A stretch of 64,000 nt of DNA from Lasioglossum baleicum (lineage: Eukaryota > Arthropoda > Insecta > Hymenoptera > Halictidae). The notes under the pieces were generated by a model. The model had not been told where the DNA came from. It did not search any database and saw nothing but the letters and a program-made list of their open reading frames with translations. Positions 8,047 to 16,510 of this stretch are shown here, piece by piece. The stretch is taken from positions 2,170,001 to 2,234,000 of the forward strand of contig NC_134932.1 of the NCBI RefSeq assembly GCF_051020765.1, given 5' to 3'. The translations under genes were made by a program, and so were the position numbers. Numbering within the stretch: position 1 is the stretch's first letter; each line of letters begins with the position of its first letter.

Positions 8047-9417
8047 ATGGATTCCGCTGAATCAAAATTGAATTCGAACGTGCCCTCACCCCTCTCTTCC
8101 TCGGACCTGTTCGCGTTCCAATTGGAACTCGCCAGGAAAGAAGCCATCCTTCAAGAGCGCGCCGCCGCCCTTGAAACCGCGGCGAGCCTACGCGAGTCAG
8201 AACAACGCGCGCGTGAAAATGAACTCCTAGCAATGCGTCGCGACCTTCATGAGATGCGTTTGAACCACCTTGACTCGAACGCTGCACGCTTCCGCCCCCG
8301 CTACGATTCAACCCCCTTTACCGAAGCTCCTCGCCCAGACCCTGTGAATTTCACTGTTAAGCAAGCAGTAGAATTCATACCCACCTTCGATGGCAGTAAT
8401 ATGACCGTCCTACAATTCATCCGAGCGTGCAAACGCGCACGCGAGGTCATACCCGCGTACGCAGAACACACGCTGACCAAACTCGTCTACAACAAGCTCC
8501 GCGGTCGCGCCTACGCGGCCGTGGAGGACGAAGATTGCTCCACTATTTCAGACCTCTGCAGCCGTCTTAAAGACGTGCTGGGTCCCCATCGCTTCGTTGA
8601 CCAGTACCGAGGCGAACTGGCAAGCATCTCGCAGCGGCCCACCGAACACGTGCTCGACTTTATCAGTCGCGTAAAAGACTTACGCACCGCGATCCTCGAT
8701 TGTCACCGCGACGGGACCAATGTCGACGATATCGACACCCTTACTATAGACAGTTTCATTCGCGGCCTTATCCCCACGTTACGCGCCGAGGTCCGCCCGC
8801 TCCGAAACGAGCCGCTGCGTGTAGTTTTCAACGAGGCCATTTCTGCCTACAAACAATACGAGCTTGATAAGCTACGTTACCGAGAACCCCTTCGCGACGA
8901 CTATCGCCACGTACACTTCTCGGAGGCAAGGTCCACTACGCCAGATCGCCGCGACCATTATTCACCGGAGCCTCGACGTCGCGCCCCTGAGACTCGCGAC
9001 CGGTACGACCTTCCCCCTCACGAGCTTCGCGGTTATCACGAAACTCGAAGCCGCACACCCGACCGCCGTCCCTACGCCGAGCCTTCAGCTTGGCGTCACC
9101 CGAGTTTCAGAAGCCCGCACGAGGGTGTCCGACGCCCCGCACCCCCGACTCCTCTCATTGCACGGGCCCCAACGCCCCCATCTCAAGAACCCCGCGACCG
9201 TTTCCCCTCCGAATCGGCGAAATTTTGCAGGTATTGCAAAAACCCGGGCCATGACATTCACGAATGTCGCAAGCGGGAATATAATAACAATTTGAGACAG
9301 GGAAACGGGACCAGCCTCCCGTCCGAACCAGCGTCTGGTCGGGAGGCCCCAACTTCAAGAAACGTCCCACGACCGGTGGGACACCTCGAAATGCCCCCCG
9401 TCTCGTCTCCGCGATAA
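8047..9417 (+). CDS. gag: Gag polyprotein (copy 2, complete)
   Basis: A 456-residue structural protein that assembles the virus-like particle and binds element RNA. The ATG at 8047 is the first in frame after the primer-binding site. Residues about 30-75 are rich in Glu, Arg, Leu and Ala and probably form a coiled coil. About 95-290 resemble the gypsy capsid region (retrotransposon Gag family). About 290-390 are Arg/Ser/Pro-rich with repeated TPDRR motifs. One zinc knuckle C394-x2-C397-x4-H402-x4-C407 follows, the usual nucleocapsid signature. The ORF ends at TAA 9415-9417 and overlaps the open pol frame from 9288. The frameshift signal at 9300-9347 makes a Gag-Pol fusion of about 1969 residues from a minority of passages. 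Family assignment is firm; domain edges are estimates. Confidence 0.95.
   Translation: MDSAESKLNSNVPSPLSSSDLFAFQLELARKEAILQERAAALETAASLRESEQRARENELLAMRRDLHEMRLNHLDSNAARFRPRYDSTPFTEAPRPDPVNFTVKQAVEFIPTFDGSNMTVLQFIRACKRAREVIPAYAEHTLTKLVYNKLRGRAYAAVEDEDCSTISDLCSRLKDVLGPHRFVDQYRGELASISQRPTEHVLDFISRVKDLRTAILDCHRDGTNVDDIDTLTIDSFIRGLIPTLRAEVRPLRNEPLRVVFNEAISAYKQYELDKLRYREPLRDDYRHVHFSEARSTTPDRRDHYSPEPRRRAPETRDRYDLPPHELRGYHETRSRTPDRRPYAEPSAWRHPSFRSPHEGVRRPAPPTPLIARAPTPPSQEPRDRFPSESAKFCRYCKNPGHDIHECRKREYNNNLRQGNGTSLPSEPASGREAPTSRNVPRPVGHLEMPPVSSPR
9300..9347 (+). promoter_or_regulatory. -1 ribosomal frameshift signal, gag to pol (copy 2)
   Basis: G GGA AAC sits at 9300-9306 in gag phase. The spacer is 9307-9313 (7 nt). 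Outer stem GCCTCCCG at 9314-9321 pairs with CGGGAGGC at 9340-9347. Inner stem ACCAG at 9327-9331 pairs with CTGGT at 9335-9339 around a 3-nt loop, leaving 9322-9326 as a bulge. The pol frame has its last upstream stop (TAA) at 9285-9287, so the overlap starts just before the slip site. Confidence 0.83.
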
Positions 9418-12400
9418 CTCTCGCGGCTGATTCGCCGATACCCCGCGTGACCGTTACCGCGCCACAATTCACAACGCCGTGTGAGTTCCTCGTCGACACG
9501 GGGTCTGAATTAAACATCATCAAATCGTCTAGCGTAAAGCCCGGTGTCCCGGTCGACTCGGGAGACGTTGTCCAAGTCCATGGTATCACCGAAGGTGTCA
9601 CCAGTACCTTAGGCCGGATCGACGCGGAGCTCAACGACGCCATCCCTGTCTCCTTCCAGGTTTTCCCCGATGTCCTCCCTTCTAATATCGACGGCATTCT
9701 TGGTGCCCCCTTTTTCCACGAAAATGGAGAGATCTCCTTTACGAAAAGAGAAATCTCCAAAGATCACCTCAACGTACCGTTCTCGAACACGTGCGAGTTC
9801 GCAATCGAAGCCCGTACCGCCGCCTGCATCGCCGTTAACGTAACCGGACCGACCGTCGGTTACATCCGCCGTATAGAAATTAAACAGGGCGTATTTCTAG
9901 GCGACTGTCTCGTCACCAACTCGAACGGAAGGGCATGCCTACGGTGCTTTAACACATCGGCCGAGGCAGCATCCTTCCGTCTACCCACATTGGAGGTAGA
10001 AGAAATCGAAGATCCTCCGCTATATTCCCCTCCCACACCCAACCCCATTCCTGATTCCGGGTCAGTTTCGGAACGTCCTACTAATTTCGCATCTCGTACG
10101 ACTCGACCGTACGAGTCGATCAATAATGATCACCTCGCGTCAAATTCAAAATCCGAATCCGCTTCGGATCATTCTTATTCTAATTTAAATTCAACCTCCG
10201 AATCCGCTTCGGATTATTCTAATCCTAATTCATATCTTAAATCCGGAACTGTTTCAAACTATCTCGCTACACCTCGTACGACTCGCCCGTACGAGTCGAT
10301 CAAAAATGATCACTTCGCGCCGATTACAGAGATAGAAACAAAAGGAGTTCACTTCTCCCCGCAGGATATCACTCTGCGTATGAAAGAACTCTGCGAAACA
10401 ATCCCACTGAACCACCTCAACTCGGACGAGGCGTCCCACGTCAAAACCCTATTACACGAAAACCATGATCTCTTCCACCTCCAAGGGAGCCGTTTAGGCA
10501 AAACTAACGCCGTGACCCACAAAATTCCGACGACAGACGACGTCCCTGTGCATACGAAGCAGTATCGCTACCCGCCGATCCACAAGGAAGAGATTGATAG
10601 ACAAATGCGCGACCTCCTAGCCAATGACATAGTAGTTCCGTCCAATTCACCATACAACTCCCCCTTGTGGATCGTGCCCAAGAAACCGGACGCCGACGGT
10701 ACCAAGAAATGGCGTATGGTGATAGATTACCGTGCGTTGAATGAAAAGTCGATAGCCGATGCATACCCGCTACCCAGCATAAACGAAATTCTTGACCAGC
10801 TGGGTAGCGCTAAATATTTTAGCGTATTTGACTTGGCTAGCGGCTTTCACCAAATCGCCATGGACCCAGCGGACGCTGCGAAAACCGCGTTTTCCACCCC
10901 ATTCGGCCATTACCAGTACAATCGTATGCCGTTTGGGCTGAAAAACGCCCCCGCTACCTTCCAACGCCTAATGGACAACATCCTAAGCGGACTCCAGGGA
11001 AACGAGCTATTCGTCTACTTGGACGATATTGTAATATACGCCCGTACCCTGGAGGAACACCGCGCAAAGTTCAATAAATTAGCTAACCGCCTCAGGAACG
11101 CGAATTTGAAGCTTCAACCGTCAAAGTGCGGCTTTCTTTTCAAGGAAGTGGCTTACCTCGGCCACCAAATTAGCGAGCAAGGAGTCAAGCCCTGCCCAAA
11201 AAAAATAAGCGCCGTCCAAAACTATCCGCGACCGAAATCCGCGAAAAATGTACGCGAATTCCTGGGACTCGCAGGATACTACCGACGATTTATAGACAAG
11301 TTCGCGCAGATCTCCAAACCCTTAACCAAGCTCCTAACCAAGAACACGAAATTTGCGTGGATACCGGACCAGGAAAGAGCATTCGACGCGCTCCGCTCAG
11401 CCTTGTGCTGCGAACCGGTCCTCCAATACCCCGACTTCGATAAGCCATTCAATGTAACATGCGATGCCTCGGGCCATGCCATCGGAGCAGTCCTGAGCCA
11501 GGGGGAAGTAGGTAAAGACCGCCCGGTCGCCTACGCATCGCGAATCCTGCACGGAGCGGAATTAAATTACTCCACGATCGAAAAGGAGTGTTTGGCCATA
11601 GTTTTTGCTGTCCAGTATTTCCGACCGTACATCTACGGCCGACAATTTGTACTAATCACAGACCACCGCCCCCTGGTCTGGATGAATTCAGTAAAGGACC
11701 CAACCTCACGTCTGCTCCGATGGAGGCTAAAACTTGCGGAATTCGATTACAAAATCTTGTACAAGCCAGGCAGGGCGAATTCAAACGCGGATGCATTGTC
11801 CCGCAACCCGGTAGCCCTCCCCATCTACGAGGACACATCGGAAGAAACAATCCCCTCCCCAGCATCACGAGCAGCAGACGACCCTACCTTCGACGTCACG
11901 CTAGGGAGCTACGAATACTTCACGCCCCCTCAAACAAGGAGTCGCCGACCGATACCGACCCCTCGAAGTCCGCGTTCCCAGTGGTGGTTACACGACACGT
12001 CGTCAGAATCACCAGGGGATAGTACACCTGAAACTATCATAGAGGGAGACGATCCCGTAGCAACCTCCACCCCCGCTCCGCATACCCCCCTTCCCGGCTT
12101 TCTCAACACGACTCCGTATTTTCCGGAGCCTCCCTCCCCAATCGCCCACCCATCAGACTCTAGGCCTATGACGTCGTCCCTCCCCCACAGTTCCTACAGT
12201 CCCGCCAGCCCGGGGTCATTTCCCCCCTCGGCCACCGTGGACCAGCGGCTCGCCGACGCCCCCACGGACGACTCGAGCCCGGGAGACGCGACCTTCGGGT
12301 CCGAGAGCCCGCAGGCCCCCGCGCATGGTCGCATCATCGTCCACCTCCGCGATAGGCTCATCATGCGGAAGGACAATTTGGTCTGCTTCATAACGCGGGA

Positions 12401-13955
12401 CGGCAGACCGGCGGACCCAGGAGCAGCTGACCTTTTTAAACAAGGGAGGCTGACGAACAGCGCTGAACTCGTCCTCCATAGGGCCAAGGTAGACGACTTC
12501 GGATCGTTTAAACTGATCCAGCTGCCGGTCAAACAGACGTCGTTCCATGAGGCTACCCTAGACGACGTCCACGAATGTCTCCGTTCCCTATACAATGTGG
12601 TCACCGAGCTACAACTCCCCACATTCTCATTCTCCAGATCCACCCTCGACAACATCCCATGGCACCATATCCAGGCGTCCATCGTCGAAACCTTCTCCCA
12701 AGTTCCCCTACGAATTTTTCTATGTTCCCACGACGTACAAATCCCTGCGGAAGATAGGCGGCAAGATATCCTCACGGATAATCACGCCTCCGCCTACGGC
12801 GGCCACAAAGGAATCACGAAGACGTACAAGAGGATCAGAGAGAAGTACTACTGGCAGACCCTGAAGGCTGACGTCACCACTTTCGTCAACAATTGCCCCA
12901 GCTGCCAGCTGCACAAGCTCACAAGGGTGAAACCCCGTTTTCCGATGACTCTGACGGACACGCCAGGAAGGGCGTTCGACAAGGTGTCATTGGACGTTGT
13001 AGGCCCGCTCTCACCGACACCCGAAGGCCACCAGTACATCCTCACGATGCAGGATCTACTGACAAAGTACTCCTTGGCGATCCCACTAAAGGGCATCGGC
13101 GCCGTCGAAACCGCCGACGCCCTCGTTGAACATCTCATCTGCAGATTCGGGGCACCAAAGGCAATCCTGACGGACCAAGGGAGGAATTTCATCAGCTCCC
13201 TGATGAAAGCCGTAGCCAAAAGATTCAAAATCGCACGAGTCCAAACGACTGCGTACCACCCTCAAAGCAATGGATCGATAGAGAGATCGCACCACGTCCT
13301 GACGGAGTATCTCAAGCAATTCGTCACACACGGCAACTGGAATACATGGCTCAATTTAGCCATGTTCAGCTACAATACGAGCGTACACGAGGGTACAAAA
13401 TTCACCCCCCACGAGCTGGTGTTTGGATCGCTGGCGCGTGTCCCGGTTTCCGACTCGGCAGCTCCGCACCTGGAGAACGAGTCATATGACGACTATTACC
13501 AGGGGCTGCAGAGGAAGATTACGGAAACCCTGAACCAAGCAAGAGCAAATCTCGTCGCGGCCAAGGAGAGGTCCAAGCAGTACTACGACAGACAAGTGCG
13601 TCTGCAAGCAATCGCCGTAGGCGACAAAGTTTACCTCTTGAACAAACCAAGGAAAGGTAAATTCGATGCGCAATACACTGGTTCCTACGAGGTCGCCGAA
13701 ATCCTGCCAAACAATAACATCAAGATCAACACCAGAAGAGGCTTCAAAATCGTTCACGCCGACAAACTGAAGAAGGCAAAAACCCCCCCACCTTCCCGTG
13801 TATTATCCCCCCCCCCCCCGATCGGCCGTCGTCTCGCGCTGCACGACGACACCCTGACATACGACGAGGATCCGTCACCCAGCCACCATGTGCCTCTTCG
13901 CCAAACCGCGCGCCACTGCCAGAGAGAAGGCAGCCAGGTTCAGCTCTCCCTTTGA
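9306..13955 (+). CDS. pol: Pol polyprotein: protease, RT, RNase H, integrase (copy 2)
   Basis: It encodes 1549 residues after the slip site, or 1502 counted from the first in-frame GTG at 9447. It is identical to copy 1 apart from one extra proline, which comes from a 13-C run at about 13808-13820 where copy 1 has 10 C. It carries the DTG protease, YLDD reverse transcriptase, RNase H, H-x6-H...C-x2-C integrase zinc part and D,D,35,E catalytic core, all unbroken. Protease cuts Gag-Pol, RT and RNase H make cDNA in the particle, and integrase inserts it into the host genome. The long Pro-rich linker and the unnamed segment of about 140 residues before integrase (about 12324-12745) enlarge Pol relative to compact gypsy elements. 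The 3' end overlaps ORF3 by 68 bases. Confidence 0.95.
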   Translation, partial: RDQPPVRTSVWSGGPNFKKRPTTGGTPRNAPRLVSAITLAADSPIPRVTVTAPQFTTPCEFLVDTGSELNIIKSSSVKPGVPVDSGDVVQVHGITEGVTSTLGRIDAELNDAIPVSFQVFPDVLPSNIDGILGAPFFHENGEISFTKREISKDHLNVPFSNTCEFAIEARTAACIAVNVTGPTVGYIRRIEIKQGVFLGDCLVTNSNGRACLRCFNTSAEAASFRLPTLEVEEIEDPPLYSPPTPNPIPDSGSVSERPTNFASRTTRPYESINNDHLASNSKSESASDHSYSNLNSTSESASDYSNPNSYLKSGTVSNYLATPRTTRPYESIKNDHFAPITEIETKGVHFSPQDITLRMKELCETIPLNHLNSDEASHVKTLLHENHDLFHLQGSRLGKTNAVTHKIPTTDDVPVHTKQYRYPPIHKEEIDRQMRDLLANDIVVPSNSPYNSPLWIVPKKPDADGTKKWRMVIDYRALNEKSIADAYPLPSINEILDQLGSAKYFSVFDLASGFHQIAMDPADAAKTAFSTPFGHYQYNRMPFGLKNAPATFQRLMDNILSGLQGNELFVYLDDIVIYARTLEEHRAKFNKLANRLRNANLKLQPSKCGFLFKEVAYLGHQISEQGVKPCPKKISAVQNYPRPKSAKNVREFLGLAGYYRRFIDKFAQISKPLTKLLTKNTKFAWIPDQERAFDALRSALCCEPVLQYPDFDKPFNVTCDASGHAIGAVLSQGEVGKDRPVAYASRILHGAELNYSTIEKECLAIVFAVQYFRPYIYGRQFVLITDHRPLVWMNSVKDPTSRLLRWRLKLAEFDYKILYKPGRANSNADALSRNPVALPIYEDTSEETIPSPASRAADDPTFDVTLGSYEYFTPPQTRSRRPIPTPRSPRSQWWLHDTSSESPGDSTPETIIEGDDPVATSTPAPHTPLPGFLNTTPYFPEPPSPIAHPSDSRPMTSSLPHSSYSPASPGSFPPSATVDQRLADAPTDDSSPGDATFGSESPQAPAHGRIIVHLRDRLIMRKDNLVCFITRDGRPADPGAADLFKQGRLTNSAELVLHRAKVDDFGSFKLIQLPVKQTSFHEATLDDVHECLRSLYNVVTELQLPTFSFSRSTLDNIPWHHIQASIVETFSQVPLRIFLCSHDVQIPAEDRRQDILTDNHASAYGGHKGITKTYKRIREKYYWQTLKADVTTFVNNCPSCQLHKLTRVKPRFPMTLTDTPGRAFDKVSLDVVGPLSPTPEGHQYILTMQDLLTKYSLAIPLKGIGAVETADALVEHLICRFGAPKAILTDQGRNFISSLMKAVAKRFKIARVQTTAYHPQSNGSIERSHHVLTEYLKQFVTHGNWNTWLNLAMFSYNTSVHEGTKFTPHELVFGSLARVPVSDSAAPHLENESYDDYYQGLQRKITETLNQARANLVAAKERSKQYYDRQVRLQAIAVGDKVYLLNKPRKGKFDAQYTGSYEVAEILPNNNIKINTRRGFKIVHADKLKKAKTPPPSRVLSPPPPIGRRLALHDDTLTYDEDPSPSHHVPLRQTARHCQREGSQVQLSL

Positions 13956-14268
13956 CTGGCACCAGTGCTACCAGGGAACTGCCTACTCCGACACCAAAGG
14001 CCGAGACATCTGCCAGCGTTGCAACCAGCACGTGCAAGGGACCGGAGAGGCGTTCCACGTCCACTCCATCCAGTGGATCAGGTGGATGAGGAACACCTGT
14101 GCGAACTGCAAAGGGCCTCTGTTTCGCACGCAACCCCCGCTGGACTGCAACGAATGCGGGACGCGGCTCAGCATTATCATGGCCAAAACCATATTCAGGA
14201 GCAGCCCACATGTGGAGGAACTCCGGCGATATCAGCTCCCGCTGAGAGCTAACAATCCAGCGCCCTAA
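13888..14268 (+). CDS. ORF3: small Cys/His-rich, RING-like zinc-binding protein (copy 2)
   Basis: This second copy of the 126-codon ORF is identical in protein sequence to 5282-5662. It has four ligand pairs (CxxC at 42/45, HxH at 57/59, CxxC at 71/74 and 87/90) and a basic N-terminal third (RATAREKAAR). Ligand number suits two zinc ions. RING-like proteins act in ubiquitin transfer and LIM-like ones in protein binding; neither role can be assigned from this sequence. The ORF runs +1 to pol and ends before the PPT, so it is an accessory gene of the element. It could be a chance ORF, but the regular CxxC spacing argues against that. Confidence 0.6.
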   Translation: MCLFAKPRATAREKAARFSSPFDWHQCYQGTAYSDTKGRDICQRCNQHVQGTGEAFHVHSIQWIRWMRNTCANCKGPLFRTQPPLDCNECGTRLSIIMAKTIFRSSPHVEELRRYQLPLRANNPAP

Positions 14269-14331
14269 TGCCACTTCGTCGTCTGGTAGGGCATCGCGCC
14301 CGAAGAGCCCCCCCCGGAAAGTCGCCATCCC

Positions 14332-14342
14332 GGGGAGGAAGG
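14332..14342 (+). promoter_or_regulatory. Polypurine tract (PPT), copy 2
   Basis: GGGGAGGAAGG directly precedes the 3' LTR start TGTGACGTC at 14343, as in copy 1. Confidence 0.7.
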
Positions 14343-15094
14343 TGTGACGTCGTCCGACGTTGGATTTGGAGTTTCCTCAGCAGACCCCACACCCCCCATA
14401 TCCAACACGTCGTCAGCAGCATCCGCGTTCCATTGCGTTGCCGCCGGAAAAGTTCGCGCCCCAAGGGGTAAGGTGTAACGTCGTACCGACGTGTTGCGTC
14501 GGTTTTGTTCGTATGAGCAAATTCTCGCTGTACATACATATATATATATATATGGTATACGTATACTTCCTTCGTAAAATCCAAACCGAAATCGCGTTTA
14601 AATCCGTACACAGCGATATGTATATATATATCTTACGCGTATTTATATATATATATACATATCCCCGTGAGAGTGAACATAGGGAATCGGGAAAGAAGCG
14701 ATAGTCACCGGTACAAGCGGACGCCAGCATGGCAACCGCGAGTACAGGTGTACGTACATCTAAACCGTCGTTTCGTTCGAACTGCGAAAAGTATACATCG
14801 ACGACAACATATTCGTCCGTGCCTGGTACGATTTAGACAAAAGGACTTCGCGGTTCACCGAATCCCTATGGTCCGCGCTCTTATTATAAATAAGACGAAA
14901 TCGCGCGAATCGCTCTCTTCCAGTTTCGGAATTCTACTAATTCAGTTCTCTCGCGTCTTCAATCGAATTCAGTTCGACTCAGTCTTTTCTCGCGTTTTCG
15001 GACTCTATTTCAGATCGTTCACGATATTCAGGTCGTATTGCTCCTTACCATTTACACTATTTCTTTATATATCATTTGGTTCTAAATTGTTATT

Positions 15095-15457
15095 CGAGTC
15101 TGCTCGTAGATTATTATTACGTATTTACAGATATTATTCTGGTTTATTGGTCGTACGAGGTTACTCGTAAACCGTCACCGTTATTTTGTTGTACGAGCTT
15201 ACTCGCATTATCATTTCAAATTTATAATTACTATTTTCGTGCTATCTTGTTTATGCGATTTTGCTCGCTTTATTATTCACATTTCAATTGTTAATTTTGT
15301 GTTATTTGGCTTATACGAGCTTGCTCGCATTACTATTCATATTGCAATTGCTATTTTTGTTAATTTGGCGCTATTTTTGTTTGAACGAGCTTGCTCGCAT
15401 TATAATTCATATTACAATTGCCATTTCTGCGCTATTTTGTTGCACGAGTTCTGCTCG
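15095..15457. repeat. CGAG-N4-CTCG palindrome array in the 3' LTR
   Basis: Seven short palindromes lie at the same relative positions as those at 6489-6851, each shifted by 8606. Confidence 0.8.
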
Positions 15458-15560
15458 CAAATCATTACTTTGTATCTATTCTGGTTCATTATACTTTGCT
15501 TGTTTAAACCTATTACTTCGCAGCTTTAATTCAGCAACACCTTGCTCCTCGCTATCTCCC

Positions 15561-15959
15561 ATGCCCCGTCGCGCCGGTAGAAGCTACCAAATCGGTAAAT
15601 TGGTGCGACAGCTACGCGCCGAAGGAAGAGGCACCGCTTATAACCCGTACTTGGGAATCGCCAAACGGCCCAGGATCATTCGCGACGTCCCTTTTCTCCG
15701 TCGGGTGAAAATAGTGGACCGTCGAGAGATCGCGATACCTCCGCGACGCGAAGAAGGAACCGCTGACCGCGCTGAAACGCCTCCGCGCCGCGAAGAAACG
15801 ACCGTCGGACGGCCAGATTCCGCGCCTCCTCTCCCGTGGAGGTTGATACCGATCCGATTCCTTCCGAGTCTCCCTCCACTAGAGGAAATCAGTATCGAGG
15901 ACCCGCGTTACGAACGTTACGTCGTCCGCAGAATACTCACCCTAAGGTGGTATTATTAA
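15561..15959 (+). CDS. Possible LTR-internal ORF, second copy
   Basis: The same 132-codon Arg/Pro-rich ORF as 6955-7353. In this LTR it would be in the 3' untranslated part of the element RNA or transcribed into flanking satellite. Coding status is uncertain. Confidence 0.28.
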   Translation: MPRRAGRSYQIGKLVRQLRAEGRGTAYNPYLGIAKRPRIIRDVPFLRRVKIVDRREIAIPPRREEGTADRAETPPRREETTVGRPDSAPPLPWRLIPIRFLPSLPPLEEISIEDPRYERYVVRRILTLRWYY

Positions 15960-16510
15960 AGTTTCGTCGATCAGTGACCGAGTGGAGTGATCGCGAGTGT
16001 GTGCGTGTGTGCGTGTGGGTCTCCGGGTTGTCCAATCCCAATCGGTCCGCCGATCGATTCCTCACATCCCTCACATTCTTCACATTCGTTCCCATAACCC
16101 CTAAAATTGGTGTATCAATCGTGTACGTCTGAGCCCAGAGGGTGCTCGGTACCGAGAGAACACTAATTTCCCTTCGGTCGAGAATCCTGTCACGAATCGA
16201 ACAACCCACGCGTTCGGACGAGTAACACACACGCCCACATAGTGACACTCTGATCGCAGGGAGCTGTCACCGTCATCGCGCAGTTCGTCGCTCCGTCGCG
16301 ACATCCCCGCCGGACGACGTCCGTCCCGCTTACATTCATTTCCCTCTTCGCCCCTTTTCAACAACGACGAACGCCGGTATCGGGTCCCTGATCAGACGTG
16401 GACGTTACGCGCCACGTGGATCTAAGATCGTCTTAAATAAATTGGTCGGTTACGTCCCCGCCCCGTCTGGGCGTCGTTTCGTCGGATCATATCCGACCCG
16501 GGACGTAACA

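Larger units (their letters stand above)
5737..16510 (+). mobile_element. Ty3/gypsy LTR retrotransposon, copy 2 (complete, two LTRs)
   Basis: The complete element is 10774 bp with both LTRs: 5' LTR 5737-7904, primer-binding site 7916-7933, gag 8047-9417, pol 9306-13955, ORF3 13888-14268, PPT 14332-14342 and 3' LTR 14343-16510. The LTRs looked identical where I compared them, which suggests recent origin. All ORFs and catalytic motifs are intact. The right end abuts satellite DNA at 16511. The left target-site duplication cannot be seen, because copy 1 precedes this copy and the true left edge is outside the window. Confidence 0.95.
14343..16510 (+). repeat. 3' LTR of copy 2
   Basis: This is the repeat of 5737-7904 shifted by 8606, also 2168 bp. 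It contains the same TA tracts (about 14531-14662), TATAAATA (14885-14892), palindrome array (15095-15457), Arg/Pro-rich ORF (15561-15959) and AATAAA (16436-16441). It ends in GACGTAACA at 16510, and the next base starts satellite DNA. Confidence 0.92.

Noticed and set aside
9394..9400. GCCCCCC near the gag stop as the frameshift site
   Set aside because: It does not fit X XXY YYZ fully and has no clear structure at the right distance. GGGAAAC at 9300 fits all criteria.
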